Source: Neostapfia colusana (taxonomy: Eukaryota > Streptophyta > Magnoliopsida > Poales > Poaceae). From it: DNA of 64,000 bases. The translations under genes were made by a program, and so were the position numbers. The notes under the pieces were generated by a model that had not been told where the DNA came from, searched no databases, and was given only the letters and a program-made list of their open reading frames with translations. Below are positions 45,074 to 58,444 of this stretch, in pieces; position 1 is the stretch's first letter; each line of letters begins with the position of its first letter. The stretch is from NCBI GenBank assembly GCA_030760725.1, contig JASWHV010000012.1, positions 40,083,652 to 40,147,651 of the forward strand, read 5' to 3'.

Positions 45074-45767
45074 ATTTTTATTATGATATGGAACTGCCTG
45101 AAATGTCAAAAACCTTTGGGTGCACCATTATTATCTGTTCTTCTGCAGGTAAATTAACCATGTTAGTGCATGACGTTTAGAAATTGTTTGTGAGTGATGT
45201 TCTTAGTTCCACCATTTGACACGTATATGCCGGAATACTGGCTTAGGGTTTTCTTTGGTGAGGAAACGTAGTACCGAAATAATTATTAGTTGCATAAAAG
45301 TATATTTTCAAAGAAAGGGGTTAAAAGGAAGTTTAGGATTCCATTTAGGGGTTATTGAACTCCCATATTGAACTAAGAGTCAATTGGGAGTATAGATTCA
45401 ATCTCAAAGACTTAGGAACAACCTCCCCTGTTTTCGGCAGAAACTTTGCTGAACTTAAACAGGGTATAACTTAGGATTGGTTGAACCAATGGAGGTGTGG
45501 GATGCCATTCTGGAAAGGTTTTGAAGTCCTCTACAACTTTTCTATAGAGCTCCAGAACAAAATCTCCCTCCAAATGGATGAAAATCTCAGATGGTAGGCA
45601 CTGTCCAGAAACAGGGCAGTCCAAGAATGCTCTCTGGAATTTTCTATATTTCGACCACAACTTTCTGTAGAAAAATTTCTAAGAGTCGAGTAAGCATCAT
45701 TGGAAAGTATAGGAAATCTACTACAACTTTGTAGTTCAGTGTTTTCCTAGATTGAGGGCAGAAATAG
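45074..45767 (+). other. Non-coding internal region where gag would be expected
   Basis: AT-rich sequence without a reading frame, continuing at 49813-50380 after the solo LTR. A block like 'gaagtcctctacaactttt' recurs in varied form at 45524, 45650, 45717 and 49967. No gag or zinc knuckle is detectable. Confidence 0.6.
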
Positions 45768-48314
45768 TGTTAGGGCCTAAGTTTTTGGCACATATTCAAA
45801 GTGTTCATCACCACCCACACACTTCATTTGAAGAAACTTGATGAATACATTTGAAGAGCATGTAACCACCATCAACATGATCATTAGAGAATAAACTCAC
45901 AAAATGGAAAAGTGGTATTTCCCACATGCATCATATAGGGGCTGGGCATATTAAAAACTCCTACACCTTGCTAGGAATGTCCATGCCAAGTTTCACCCAA
46001 ATTCAAAACCTTTTTGAAGTCCTTTTGGGTATAGCTAGAAAGAGGGTGGTTTGAACTCAAATTCAAATTGTCTTCATACCATGAATTCAAAAGTGGGAGA
46101 CATATTCTTACTCAGAACATTTTTGTGAACTCACACACCAATTTTCACTCCATTTGGAGTTGATCTTGACATGAGCTAAGTTTAGCAAATTCAAACTTTA
46201 TTTGAATTTCAAACTGCATAGGTGCTGAAATTTATTCAAACAAAAACCAATTCGAATTCTATTCCATTCAAATGGCCCAGGGGTAGATAATTCAAATTCC
46301 TGAGGTCAATTTGGTCTCTACTGTTTAGAGCAGTGGAGAAAAGTTAATTTCAGAGATTAAAACCCCGGGTGGGGCCCACATGTCAGCCACTGAAGCAAAT
46401 TTAACCGACTGAAGATTGAACCCTCGGTTTCTCGGGCTTCCTCCGAGGGCGCCACCGAGCTGATAGCCGGGACTACTCCTGCTCGGGATGGCCGCGTCGA
46501 CCGACGTCTCCCCCGCCTTCTTATCCCCGAGCCCGTGCCAGCGAGAGAAGTATTCGGCTGATCCTCTGCTCCCTCGCGCTAGAAAAAACAGCTCTCGCCG
46601 CTGCTCTCTCTCAGTTGATCGGAGAAGCCCACGACTACAGCCTCTCCATCCCCTCCAAGCTGTAAAACGGTATGAAGGGATCTCTTTCTCCTTCCCCATC
46701 GCTGGAAATTGGTTGAACTCGGACAATCTCGACCATGCCGAGAGTTCTTTTCGGGGACCTATGTCCGCCGCACCTCGGGCTCCCATGGACAGCCCAAACG
46801 GGAGGGTGTTACGCCCAAGCTAAGGCGTCCCTGGACGTGTTAGGGACCGGTGCTGCTCACCCCCGAGCCACAGCCCAAGTGCTTGATTGCCGGCGACGAA
46901 TTTCAGTATTCCCTTTCACTCGGTGCAGACCGACCTTCGGGTGTGGCTCCGCCAAATTCACACTCCAGAAAGGTTTAGAGAGTCTCAATCCGTTCCTACA
47001 CCAACTAGACTTAGTGGCGCACAAGTTGCTTTCACAACCTCTAGCATGAGGACCCCTGTACACGGTGTATTTCAAAGCTTGCCGACGGCAGATCATGCGG
47101 GAAGCATCGGGCGCACGGTGAGAGTCTACTTCAAACCTCTCCAGAGCTGCTTCGAGCCCATGCTGAGCTTCCTTAGGGACCACTGATGCTTTCCGGCCTT
47201 TTGCTCGATCAGTTGGGGTGGTAGAAAGGTCGGCCGACACGGCCGAAGTTCTTCCGAAGCCTCCGCTCGTCGCCGACTATGTGCCGGTGATTTTCATGAC
47301 GAGCTGAGCCCAGCATCATGTTCCCCGGGTGGATTTAGGCAGAGGCGGCCAGGATCATGGAGTTTGGCGCACCACAGAGGCCACCGGCGAGCTCTCCGGA
47401 GAGGTGTCGCGGCGGCCGAGCGCGGGAGGCGGGAGGTAGACGAAGTCCCCGGTCCCACGTGTCAGTGGCCGATATTTTAAACCCCGGGATTCACTGCAGC
47501 ATGGATCAGGTGCGGCTGCGCGCGAAGAAATCCGTAGCCCCGTGTGTCGACCGATGAAGAGTTGACACGTAGCCCCGGTCCCACGCGCAGCGGTTTAAAC
47601 TTTTTCCCGATTTTCAGATTTAGTTCAAACTTCAAACCCACATTACTTTGGCTAGGAAACTCCAAATCGAGTGAACCAAAGTTTGTTGGATTCAGATCTC
47701 TCAGTACTTTCCAGCAAATCAAGTTTCACTTCATGAAAATCCCTATTTCTCCAGAATTAATTCTTCAAAATTTAAATTGTTTAGAATTTTAATTGGAGAA
47801 TCCTTTGAAGGAAAATTTTGAAAATTTGCTAGGATGTTCACCAAAATGTCCCTGAGCTACCATAAAAATTTCAGATCCATTTGAGCTCATTTGATCCACC
47901 TAATGGTGTGATTAATAAACTGTTCCAGAGAAAATAGAAAAATGTCCAGAAACATTTTTAGAATTTCTCTGAAATTGCTTAGCTCATATCTTTAATTAGG
48001 AACCTTCAAACTAAGTGGGACCAACTCCATTAGAACCCTCTAAAAATCTAGTTTTCAGAAAGTCATGGCTTGCTCCATGAAAATCCCTAGAACATCCTAA
48101 GAGCTCTAATTAAGGTCAAGTACATAATTATTTGTGGAGAGCTCAAATGAGGTTTGCTGCATATAAAACTTGGCAAGTCTCTGTTTAGGTTGTATCAAAA
48201 CCACAGTAAAAATTTCAGAGTCATTGGGTCTGTCTAGTAGGACTTATAGTCCTCACAAGTTGAAATTCAATTCAAATGCATTTAATTAATACATATACTT
48301 GTTATATCATGTAG

Positions 48315-48395
48315 TCGCTAAGGTTGAGGAGGAACCCGAAGTCTTAAACTTCGTCACTCTGGAAGAGCAGCTAGCCTACGACCAAAAGCAGAAAG
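48315..48395 (+). other. Mini-ORF exon 1 in the family B solo LTR
   Basis: 81 nt, same borders as 935-1015 (acceptor ATCATGTAG, GC donor AAAG then GCAAGC). It differs at several bases yet stays open and acidic. Confidence 0.5.
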
Positions 48396-49489
48396 GCAAG
48401 CCCTGGTTTGCATTAACCTCTTTACAAATTTTTATTGTTTTGAGCACTTCCTTCGAGCACCACTACTTCTGACATTAGAGTCTTGTTTGAAACTCAATTG
48501 CATAGCCAAGAAAACCATGGGTTTGGATTAGGATTGAAAACCCCGTTTAGCTACTGCCATGCTAAGATAGAGTAGGATTCGGTACAAGTCGAGTAGTTGG
48601 AACTACTCGCGAGAATAGGCTAGAGGCACGTCGCTCGGGTAAAGATAGCAAATGAAACACATGGCAAGAAAAATGAGACCGAGCGGAGAGTAAGGACAGA
48701 AGGACTTTGGGGCCTGTGTGCTATAGCTCCGTTTGTGTCGATTGAGGACCGAGCCGTGTGCAGGCCTATTGAACAAGCTACAACAGTACCGAAGACCTAC
48801 CGCTATATGGGAACCGGGAAACCGATATAACTCGGGTAGCTGGGATTGAGGCATTGCCTGTCGTTCTGAGGGTAGGTTGAGAGCTCGAGGTGTAAATCGG
48901 CTGGTGGCACTGAGATGCGCGTGCAGAGACCTCTTGCTCGGGACGATAGGACCGGTTCAATATTTGGCTGACGGGTGAAAGGTGGTTGCATACGGCGTTC
49001 GTGATGGTTGCTGTAGGAAACATCGAGTATGGGCATACGTGATGGGTTATTCGGGTAACCCTGCAGGTGTAAATCGATTATAATCGCCGTCCCTCACGGT
49101 CAGTGAGTACCACTTGTTCACTGTACCGTGACGTAGAAAGAACAGGCTATATATATTATAAAAGTTTGTTGATTTGAAAGGCATACCTTGCTTGTTAATG
49201 TCTTGTTGTAGTTTTAGAGCTAATTAAAGTTCTTTTCAACTTTGGGCAAAGTACATGAGAGAAATGTGTTTCTTGTTTGATTGTGGCTCTCTCATGTGCC
49301 TTAGCGTAAGGTTCTCCACAACCTGCTGCTAAAACTTGAAAGTAAGGTTCCACTAATTAGGCGAGTCCATTGCAACTTATTTTACCCCATGTAACCTAAA
49401 ACCATCCATGTAGAAGTTTCATGTATAGGAGAGACGGGTCAGTCTTGCTGAGCCTTCGTGCTCACTGCTTGTGTTTGAAGCTTTTGCAG

Positions 49490-49578
49490 GGTTCTATGAG
49501 GAAGGGACTCCCGAGGAGGAGACGGAACCCCAGGAGAGGAACCCCGTCGAGTGGGAGTCGTGCACACCACCGTGTTAG
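49490..49578 (+). other. Mini-ORF exon 2 in the family B solo LTR
   Basis: 89 nt, the same length as 2105-2193, from CTTTTGCAG to TAG (49576-49578). It keeps YEEGTPEEETEP and EWESCTPP. The intron would be 1094 nt. Confidence 0.5.
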
Positions 49579-49812
49579 TGTGTGTGCGTGCTAGCGGGGA
49601 CACATTCACGGGCTAAACATGAACTCGATGCGTAGTCTATGCCCGTGAGTGTAGACTGGACATATTTTGTTGTAAAAATGTTCATACACTGGTTTATGTA
49701 ATAAAACTTTGCTTCCGCTTTGTACCTTTGATGTGTGTTATTCAGTGCTGTGCAACGCAGCACCCCTCAGCATGATCCTGGCTTGACAAGACCATGGGGT
49801 CGTGTCAAATAG

Positions 49813-50380
49813 ATGGAATTTTGTGAACAGAACAGCCACTTGCAAAGGAGGTGCTGTCAAAATTCCTGAGAAAATTCTGTCAACTTATAGAAATCATGAC
49901 TCAAAAACTAGGAAGGATATGGAGGCAAACAAATACAATCTGGGTTCCTTGTTGAGTCTACTACAATTTTGTTGTTGAACTCTAGTCCAGATTTTGCCTC
50001 CAAAGTGGTCAAAACAGTTGAATTATCCAGACTGGTCAGCTGGACCAGAAGCTGGAGAGTGAACACCATGTTGAAGTTTTTCAACCAAAACAGTTAGTTT
50101 CACCTTTCGATATCCAGCGGCTGTTGTAAAACAGCGAATTGGAGTCGAAAAGTTTTTGCATTCGACATTTCACTTCGAGTTGGGACATGTTTGGGTCCAG
50201 TGCAATAGCGAGGAATTACGCATGCTAACGCACTTAACATCCCGTGGCGACCCACGATGGTCGAAATGAACTTTTAATCCATAAAGTTCATTACTTTGGA
50301 ACTCGATCGTGTGACATGGTCCAAGGATGTATATGTTGTATAAAGTTTCTTCTTTATCCATATGTGTGAATGTTATGCGT
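49813..50380 (+). other. Non-coding internal region before pol
   Basis: Joins 45767 once the solo LTR and one AATAG are removed. I see no reading frame that belongs to gag or protease; the first recognisable protein sequence starts at about 50390. Confidence 0.6.
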
Positions 50381-50386
50381 ATTATT

Positions 50387-51538
50387 TATTCTCAAAAACT
50401 CGATATCATTTTAGGAATGTCATGGCTACATCGCCATGGTGCTGTTCTTGACATCATTCCACGTGTGGTTCGTTTAAACTCTCCACTTCATGAACCACAT
50501 GTTCTTATTCTTGATCGTTTGGTTCGAGAAGCTCCAGCCACATATAACACGGAAGCCACAAAACTTGAGAATATTCGTGTGGTCCGTGAATATCCAGACG
50601 TATTTCCGGATGATCTCCTGGGAATGCCATCCGAAAGGGACGTCGAGTTCAAGATTGAATTTGTACCCGGGACGATACCAATATCACGGAGACCGTACAA
50701 GATGGCTTCGAATGAGCTAGCTGAATTAAAAGAGCAGCTCAATGATATGAAGAAGTGTTTCATTCGACCGAGTTACTCGCCATGGGGATGCTCGGTGCTG
50801 TTTGTGAAGAAGAAGGATGAAACCATGAGGTTGTGTGTGGACTACCGACCTCTCAATGCCATCACCATCAAGAATAAATATCCTCTGCCCCGCATTGATA
50901 TTCTCTTCGATCAACTTGTGGGTGCGAGTGTATTTTCAAAGATGGATCTTCGCTCCAGATATCACCAAATCAAGATCCGAGCGGAGGATATTCAGAAGAT
51001 GGCCTGCTCGACGAGATATGGGCTGTATGAATACCTCGTCATGTCCTTTTGTCTCACCAATGCCCCGGCACATCTCATGTATCTCATGAACTCAGTGTTC
51101 ATGCCAGAGTTGGACAAGTTCGTGGTGGTGTTTATCGATGACATCTTGGTTTATTCCAAGTCTGAAGAAGAACACGCCGAACACCTGCATATCGTGCTTC
51201 AACAATTGCGAGACCATAAGCTTTATGCCAAGTTCAGCAAGTGCGAGTTTTGGATCAGCCAAGTGCCATTTCTTGGTTATATTATTTCTGCGGAAGGCAT
51301 TGCAGTTGATACAAGCAAAATCGAACAAGTGCTGAAATGGAAGTCCCCTACATCTGTCCATGAAGTCAGGAGCTTTCTTGGGTTAGCAGGATATTATCGG
51401 AGATTCATACCAAACTTCTCCAAGCTTGCTAAGCCGATGACTGAACTGTTGAAGAAGGGGATCAAATATGTTTGGAGCTCAGCTGGTGAAGAAGCTTTCC
51501 AAGCATTAGTGAAGCATCTTACAACAGCCCGGTGTTAG
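50387..51538 (+). pseudogene. pol: Protease end and reverse transcriptase of the composite element
   Basis: The frame begins to look like pol at LDIILGMSWLHRHGAVLDI, the C-terminal end of a chromovirus protease, so the active site itself is missing. The reverse transcriptase is complete: CVDYRPLNAITIKNKYPLP, FSKMDLRSRYHQIKI, MSFCLTNAPAHLMYLMN and the catalytic FIDDILVYSK, then FLGLAGYYRRFIPNF. The frame ends at HLTTARC because of one missing base near 51530; the next piece continues in another frame. The upstream Met of the open frame (50327) lies in unrelated sequence and is not a natural start. Confidence 0.92.
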
Positions 51539-52335
51539 CTCAACCGGATACAACCAAGCCCTTTGACGTATATTGTGATGCGTCCAGCATCGGGCTTGGC
51601 TGTGTATTGATGCAAAGAGGAAGAGTGGTCGCCTATGGTTCACGTCAACTTTGTAACCACGAGCGGCACTATCCGACTCATGATCTTGAGCTCGCTGCTA
51701 TGGTGTTGGCCTTGAAAATGTGGAGGCACTATTTACTTGGGAACTTAGTGCACCTCTACACCGACCACAAGAGTCTGAAGTATATATTCACTCAAAAGGA
51801 GTTGAATATGCGGCAACGGAGATGGTTAGAGCTGATCAAAGACTACGAGATCGAGATTCGCTACCATCCCGGTAAGGCAAATGTGGTTGCCGACGCCTTA
51901 AGCCGCAAATCTCATGTCAACAATCTGTCCATCACCCCACTTGAAGAGGAGGAGCCGAGTCTATACTTGGTTCCATATGGGGCATTATATAATCTTGCTC
52001 TCGTCCCTACCATACGAGAGGAGATTATGGAATCTCAGAAGAAATACGTGGGAATGTCGCACATTTGGAGAAGGATGAAGAATGGCAAAATGAAATGCTT
52101 CCGAAGAGATGAACACAACACTATGGTTTAAAGACCGTATAGTGGTACCCCGTGATATGAAGCTTCGGAAGAAAATATTGGACAAAGCTCATTTGTCCAA
52201 GTATTCTATTCATCCGGGCAGCAACAAGATGTACCAGGATCTGAAAACCAGGTTTTGGTGGACACGGATGAAAAGAGAAATCACAAAGTACGTATCAGAA
52301 TGTGATACGTGTCGGTGGGTGAAAGCTGACCATAT
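51532..52335 (+). pseudogene. RNase H and integrase zinc finger of the composite element
   Basis: RNase H motifs are present: VYCDASSIGLGC, THDLELAA, TDHKSLKYIF and VVADALSRK. After a frame change near 52110-52130 comes the integrase zinc region (HLSKYSIHPG and CDTCRWVKADH, all four ligands kept). The solo LTR at 52336 interrupts it immediately after KADH. Confidence 0.9.
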
Positions 52336-54880
52336 TGTAACACCCCAAAATCTGCTAAAGAGGGGAATTTAAAATTATTTGGACGTATTACATGGGGTGC
52401 AGAAATTTAAATTCAAACTGGAATTCAAATTCAAATCAAAACAGAAAAGAAAAGGAAAAAGAAAAAGAAAACCCCAGCCGGCCAGTGGGCCGAAACCCGC
52501 CAGCCGGCCCAATCTCCCCGCGCCAGCCCCAAACCCGCGCCCCTCTCTCTCACTCTTACTGACACGCGGGGCCCGCATGTCATCTTCTTCCTCGCGCGCT
52601 CCCAACGGCCCGGACTTTTCCCCGCGCCGATCACACCCGACGCTCCCGGATTCTTCGCGCCCGACCCGACACCAAATTCCTCGCGCCGGCCAGCTCGATC
52701 GCAACAAACCCCCGCGTCCCTGGCCCTGATAAAAACAGATGAACCCGCCGCCCTCCCCTCGCACGAGCAGTTTTCTCCCGGTGAGCGCCGCCGCCATTGA
52801 GCTCGGAATTTCCCAAGAGCGTCGCCGTCTCCCTCTGTCAAACCGATCTCGTGACCCCGCAGCACCGCCCACAAGCTGTAGACACCGACCCCGGAGGGAA
52901 ACACCGCCGGAAACGACCATCCTGATGCTCGCCGGTGAGTACCGCCGCCGCTCGCCGGTGAAACTTCCGAATTACACGGTTCCGATCCATCCTAATCATC
53001 GGTGTGCCATCTCTAGACCCCAGTGAAGCGTCACGACCCTAGAACTCGAAGGGATCACCGCCCCAACGGCCACTTCGACGAGCACCGCAAGCCGCCGCTG
53101 CCTGTCCTCGTCGCGGACCGGGTTCCGAATCTTTCAGGCCTAAGAAATTAGCCTAGGTGAGCTCCCCTACCTCCCCTCTGTCGTTTGCTACCAAAAAGGG
53201 CGGGTGTTAGCGTCTGTAGATGAAGATCCGTGACCTCGCCAGCGAGATCGAGCCTCTGCCGCCGTGCGCCGCCACGCGCGCGGCCGAACTCCGGCCAGGA
53301 GCTACGTGGCCTCTTGTGCGCCCTCTATTTTAAATCGCACGGTAGAGATAAAACCCACGCGTACCGGTTCTGCGATCTAATCTGAGCCATCTATTTTAAA
53401 TCGGACGGTCCACGTCAGCCCCGCGTTATAAAGGCCGGGATTCTTACGCGCTACCCCCTGGGGATCTCGGAAAACACGAGCTAGCCCCGGAAACTTCTGA
53501 TCTAGCCCCTGGAACTTCAGAAATTCGTGTAAATTCAATTAAAAATCAGTTTTAGCCCCTGGACTTAATAAAAATTAGGAAAACCCCTCTGTTATATGTA
53601 GTTAGACCCCTGGAAATTTATGAAATAATAAATTAGACCCTGTAGTAGGGTGGAATTACCTTTTTGACCCTATATGATATTAAATTCAGAAATTTGAATA
53701 TGTGATTAGGATTTAAATTTAAAAAGGTGAGGCAAACACATTGTAAATTCAAATTTAAACTCTACTAGCACTTGGAAAACTTTAGAATGAGTTAAAAATA
53801 GATTTTAGGCTGAAATGAATTCTGTCTAAATGATATTCATATTTATTAGTTCTAGAAACATATTTTAGGCTAGGAAATAATTCTAAAAACTAGTAAAATA
53901 AATGTAATTTGTTCCACATCAGAGAGGAAGTTCAAAGATATATTATTGACCATTTTAGATCAGAACCTATTCTGTTTAGATGATGTGTCTAATTATTTTC
54001 ATAATAAAACTCACTTTTAAGCATAGAAAATAAATCTGAAAAATATAGGAAAATAGGTATGCATAATCAGAAAATGATAAATGAAGTCTCCAAATCCAAA
54101 AACTTCAGTTTAGGATTTGGTAGAAGATCTGAAAACCTAATTGGAGTAGGAAAATACCTTTTATACAAACTTTGTGGCCAAGAAATGTAATAATTAAATA
54201 TAAAGAATTTGTTCAAATTGGAACTTCATATATAGTGTGCAAATAGAAATCTGAACATAGAAGTTAGAAATAATATACATATATTTAAAGGTGAATGTAG
54301 GCCAAAAATCAACACATGTAGAGTAACCACAACACTTAGAAATGTGAATGACTTTCATAGGTATGTATGTGTGGTTTGTATGAAGTGAAAGTGTGAACTA
54401 TGTCTTATGGATTGTTGTTTTATTTTGCTATGTGTATTGGCATGAATAGAACCTGCCCCAGAGCAAGTTCTACCCTTCCAAGACCAGGACTTTCCATTCC
54501 CAGAGCAGCAGGAAGAAGGCAAGTGTCCTTGACCACTCAACCTTGCATATTTGTTGGTTTAAATTGATGCTCAGGTCAAGGGGATGATGTGGTGTTCAAT
54601 GACCAAGACTTCGGACCCGAAGAAGGATTCTAGGTTCATGGAGTCCCCCGGGCAACGCCTGTGACGGAGCCCACAAGAATAATATTCCGCTGCTATTTTA
54701 TTTACATGTTATGAACTTATTATAGTCCATCGAGACGTATGCGTTGTAAGACATATTTATATTCGACACCTGGCTTGTAATAAATGATGCTTCACTATTT
54801 GTCATCACATGTATGAGAAAATGATCCTGGCATACATGTGATATTCACTCGGTTGTTCTTCGGAGAAACCGGGTGTGACA
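52336..54880 (+). mobile_element. Solo LTR of the 32071-43867 family, internally deleted
   Basis: Runs from TGTAACACCCCAAAATCTGC to GGGTGTGACA in the + orientation, opposite to the 32071-43867 element. The duplication CATAT is at 52331-52335 and 54881-54885, and integrase reads through in frame once it is removed. About 1 kb corresponding to about 40835-41868 is missing, so the mini-ORF intron is only 56 nt (54519-54574); both exons are open (54450-54518, 54575-54633). AATAAA is at 54779-54784. Confidence 0.93.
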
Positions 54881-55660
54881 CATATGCGTAAAGCCGTACA
54901 GCTGCAACCATTGAACATTCCAGCGTGGAAGTGGGAGGATATCAGCATGGACTTCATTGTTGGTTTACCTCTCACGTCTCACAAGCATGACTTGGGTGAT
55001 AGTCGATCGACTAACCAAGTCGGCTCATTTTATCCCCGTACATACAAAATACGTGGCCAAGCAATATGCGGAACTGTATATTGCGAGGATCTTGTGCTTG
55101 CACGGTGTTCCCCGCTCCATTATTTCAGATCTCGGTGTGCTGTTCATTGCTCGGTTTTGGGAACAGCTGCACGCGTCGTTGGGGACCAAACTGATCCGAA
55201 GCTCCGCATATCACCCGCAGACGGATGGTCAAACTGAACGGGTGAATCAAGTGCTTGAAGACATGCTACGCGCTTGTGCCATCCACCACGCAAAAATTGG
55301 GACGATCATTTGCCATTGGCGGAGTTTTCTTACAACAATGGCTATCAAGCTAGCATCAAGATGACGCCGTATGAAGCTCTCTACGGCCGGAAATGCCGCA
55401 CACCACTCAACTGGTGTGAGTCCGGCGAGCGAGTTATCTACGGCATTGAACTTGTGAATGAGGCTGAAGAACGAGTGTGAGTAATACAATCCAATCTCAA
55501 GGCTGCTCAATCTCGTCAGAAGAGCTATGTGGATAAAAGACGCCATCCTCTTCACTTCGACATCGGGGACCATGTTTATGTCTGGGTGTCTCTGATGAAT
55601 GGAGTTCATCGTTTCAGAGTGAAGGGCAAACTTGCGCCGCGATTCATTGGTCCGTTCACC
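54881..55660 (+). pseudogene. Integrase core of the composite element
   Basis: Continues from 52335 with KAVQLQPLNIPAWKWEDI, MDFIVGLP (first Asp), ISDLGVLF (second Asp kept; the neighbouring Arg is Leu) and YHPQTDGQTERVNQ (catalytic Glu), then YNNGYQASIKMTPYEALYGR. Frame changes lie near 54990 and 55290 and a TGA at 55478-55480. The D-D-E set is intact although the gene is broken. Confidence 0.9.
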
Positions 55661-55989
55661 GTCATTTAAAAATGCGGACCCGTGGCCTATCGCTTGGAGT
55701 TACCGGCGTCGCAGGAATTCACAACGTCTTCCATATCTCTCTGCTGAGGAAGTGCCTCAAACCCTCGGCTGAAATCCGCACAGAAGACATTGAAGTTCTT
55801 CAACCGGACCTCACATACGCAGAATATCCAATTCGGATTATCGATGAAAAGACTCGCGCCCCAAGAAACCGAACCTTATGGTTTTACAAAGTCTTGTGGA
55901 GTAACCATACCACTGATGAGGCGACATGGGAAAGCGAAGACTATCTACGAACAAATTATCCGGACTTGCTATCATCATATAACCGATAA
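55661..55989 (+). pseudogene. Integrase C-terminus and chromodomain of the composite element
   Basis: HNVFHISLLRKCLKPSAE is the end-of-integrase block; YAEYPIRIIDEKTRAPRNR and VLWSNHTTDEATWESED form the chromodomain-like tail. It ends at TAA 55987-55989, about 50 nt before the polypurine tract. It is in a different frame from the core. Confidence 0.88.
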
Positions 55990-56038
55990 AGTTTCCCCAC
56001 CTTTGCTTTTCTTTGGAATCTCGGGATGAGATTCTTTT

Positions 56039-56050
56039 TAAGGGGGGGGA
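56039..56050 (+). promoter_or_regulatory. Polypurine tract of the composite element
   Basis: TAAGGGGGGGGA immediately precedes the 3' LTR. Confidence 0.9.
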
Positions 56051-58444
56051 TGTAAAATCCCCAAAAGTGGTAGCAAGAAATTCAGCTCATGTACACTTAG
56101 GAAAAATGAGGGGAATTAAAACTTTGAATTATAACGGTGTAAGTTCAAAGTGAGAATTCAAACTTTCCAAAAACGTCCAAACATGGAGATCTAAATTCAT
56201 AACTTGGGCCTTCACATTTCAAATATTCAACCTTCCAAATTTCAGCTCATTTGGAGGGGTTTTAGTATTTGTTTGGGATTAAAAGAGGAAGCTCTCTAAT
56301 CTGAATTTCAAATTCAGTTTCAAATTCCAGTTTCCTCCATTAGCAAATTTGGTTCCACAAATGTCTTCTCCACATTTGAATTAGCAGCCATGCCAAAAAC
56401 CAGAAACTTTGGAGTTGGTTTGCCATGTTTTTGGAACAATGCAAAAGGAATAATTCAAATTCTATTTCAAATTCAAATGACCATATTCAATTCAAACTCC
56501 ACACCAGAATTCAAATCATTTGAATTCAACCTTTTCAAACCTTAACTTGGAGGCACAGCATAGCCTTAAATTTGAGTATCTGTGGGGAAAATTTTGATTA
56601 AAAATGAGAGGGAGTGGGACCCATTTGTCAGCCACACATTCCTCTAAACCGACTCAATTTTTCCCTCTGCGGGCGACACCGCGATCACAGCGCGCCAGCG
56701 CCGGCTGCGACGTGCGCCTGAGGATTTTTCACCGTGCCACCTCCTGCTGGCTCCCCCAATGTTTGTCCTGATCACCACGCTAAGAGAGCCACAGCGCCGT
56801 TTCGTTTTCCCCAGTTCGCTCTCGCCTCAGTTGTCTGCCTCTCGATGAACACCGCCGCTCGGTTCTTCCCCGAGCGATCACAGCAACCCAAGCTCGGTTG
56901 CTTGAGCCTTCAGCAGCAAAAACCCTCACCAACACGTAGTCTAGCCATCCACCATCCCTACTCTTTCGGTCCCTGGCCGTTGGAGCTCAAAATTCCTGGA
57001 GTTGTTGCTGTGCCGCCGTGAACACCGGAAGTTCCAACTTTCGGTCACCGTGGACAGCCCAAACCGTAGAAGCTCAAGCACAAGCGATCCAACCCATTGG
57101 TGCACCTATGACCGGAGCTGCTCACCTCCAAAATTCAGCCCAAGCCGTGACTCCTCGGAGGAGAATTCGGAGATTTTCCCCCGGGCAGCGCAACTCGACC
57201 CCGAGGTAAAGAGTTGCTAAATTCAGCTTCAATTCGTGTTGTGAGTAGCTCAAGCTTCACACACAGGTTCTAGACTAGCTAGCGCCCTTCCTCCCTCGAT
57301 TCTAGGCCGGGAAATTAGGTGTAGAGCGAGGATTACATGTTCTTGTCGTGGGAAAACCTTCGGACCATTTCGGGCGCACGATGCCGAGGGTTTGGAGGGC
57401 TCCCCGGTGGATTAGGTCGCCATGCCTAGCTCCTACACCTCCTAGTGGTGCTCTAGAGACTGAGAGCCGATCGTTTGGTGTAGGAATGAAGCTTCCCGAC
57501 CTCGCCGGAGTCCTAAACCATGCTGTCAACGGTGCGCACCATTTTCCGGTGAGATTCGGCTGCCGGCGACCTCACCAACATGTTCAGGGTGGTGGAAAAT
57601 AAGGGGGCGTCCAGCAGGGGGTCGGGAGGTGGCCGGGAAGGCCGGTCCGGCGACCCTTGCCGGAGAGAGCCGCTACTGACCCTGTCTGGCGCGAGGTTGA
57701 AGATGAGGGATGACAGGTGGGGCCCACGGGCAGTGTTTAAACTTTTCCAGGTTTTCCTAATTCGATTCAAACTTTGGAGAGCCATAACTTTTTGTAGGAA
57801 CCTCCAAAAATTGGGAAATAAATTTAATCGGGTTCCTATCAGAGAATACTATCCAAGGGTACAGCCCAATGGTTATGAAAATCTCTGTATTTGGCTCATT
57901 ATTTCAATTAAGGAAAATTTTGTAGGAATTTTTATAGGGGTTTTGTTTATTGGAAAGTTCCCAAATTTGGGAAGGACATCCTTCCAAAAATCATTGAACT
58001 CCAGTAAAAATTTCAGAGTCATTGGACCTAATTTGCTTGGTCAAATGTGGTGCCAAAAAATGGGAAAATAAACAGAGGCATTTTCAGCATTTCTTATCAA
58101 CTTCCAAAATTCATATCTCTCTGTTGGTAGCTCCTAAAATGGAGAAACAAATTTTGTTAGAACCATGGTGGCTTACCCTAATCAGATCTTCCACTGTTAG
58201 ACATGTTAAAACTCCAGATTTTGGCACAAAATTCAGAGAAGCCTTGTACTTGTGGGAATTTTGGAGACCACAAGGTGCAATGAAATTTCTCCAAATTTTG
58301 CTCAGATCATCCTTATAGATTCTAGTATCCACTGGAAAAATCCCAAGGCCAAATAAGGATCCTAAATAGTAGTAGTTATGAATACAAGTTTAATTCTTAT
58401 AAGTCCTTAACACTTATACATATATTTTGCTACATTTCATATAG

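Larger units (their letters stand above)
45768..49807 (+). mobile_element. Solo LTR, family B
   Basis: A 4040-bp LTR from TGTTAGGGCC to GGGGTCGTGTCA, with the 5-bp duplication AATAG at 45763-45767 and 49808-49812 and no internal region, so it is a solo LTR left by recombination. Its 3' 2.4 kb matches 1-2424. It carries mini-ORF exon 1 (48315-48395) and exon 2 (49490-49578), AATAAA near 49699 and the LTR-end hairpin at 49745-49763. Confidence 0.93.

Noticed and set aside
46488..47240. Possible host gene in the GC-rich part of the family B solo LTR
   Set aside because: The open frames are short, conflict with one another and lie wholly within an LTR with site duplications.
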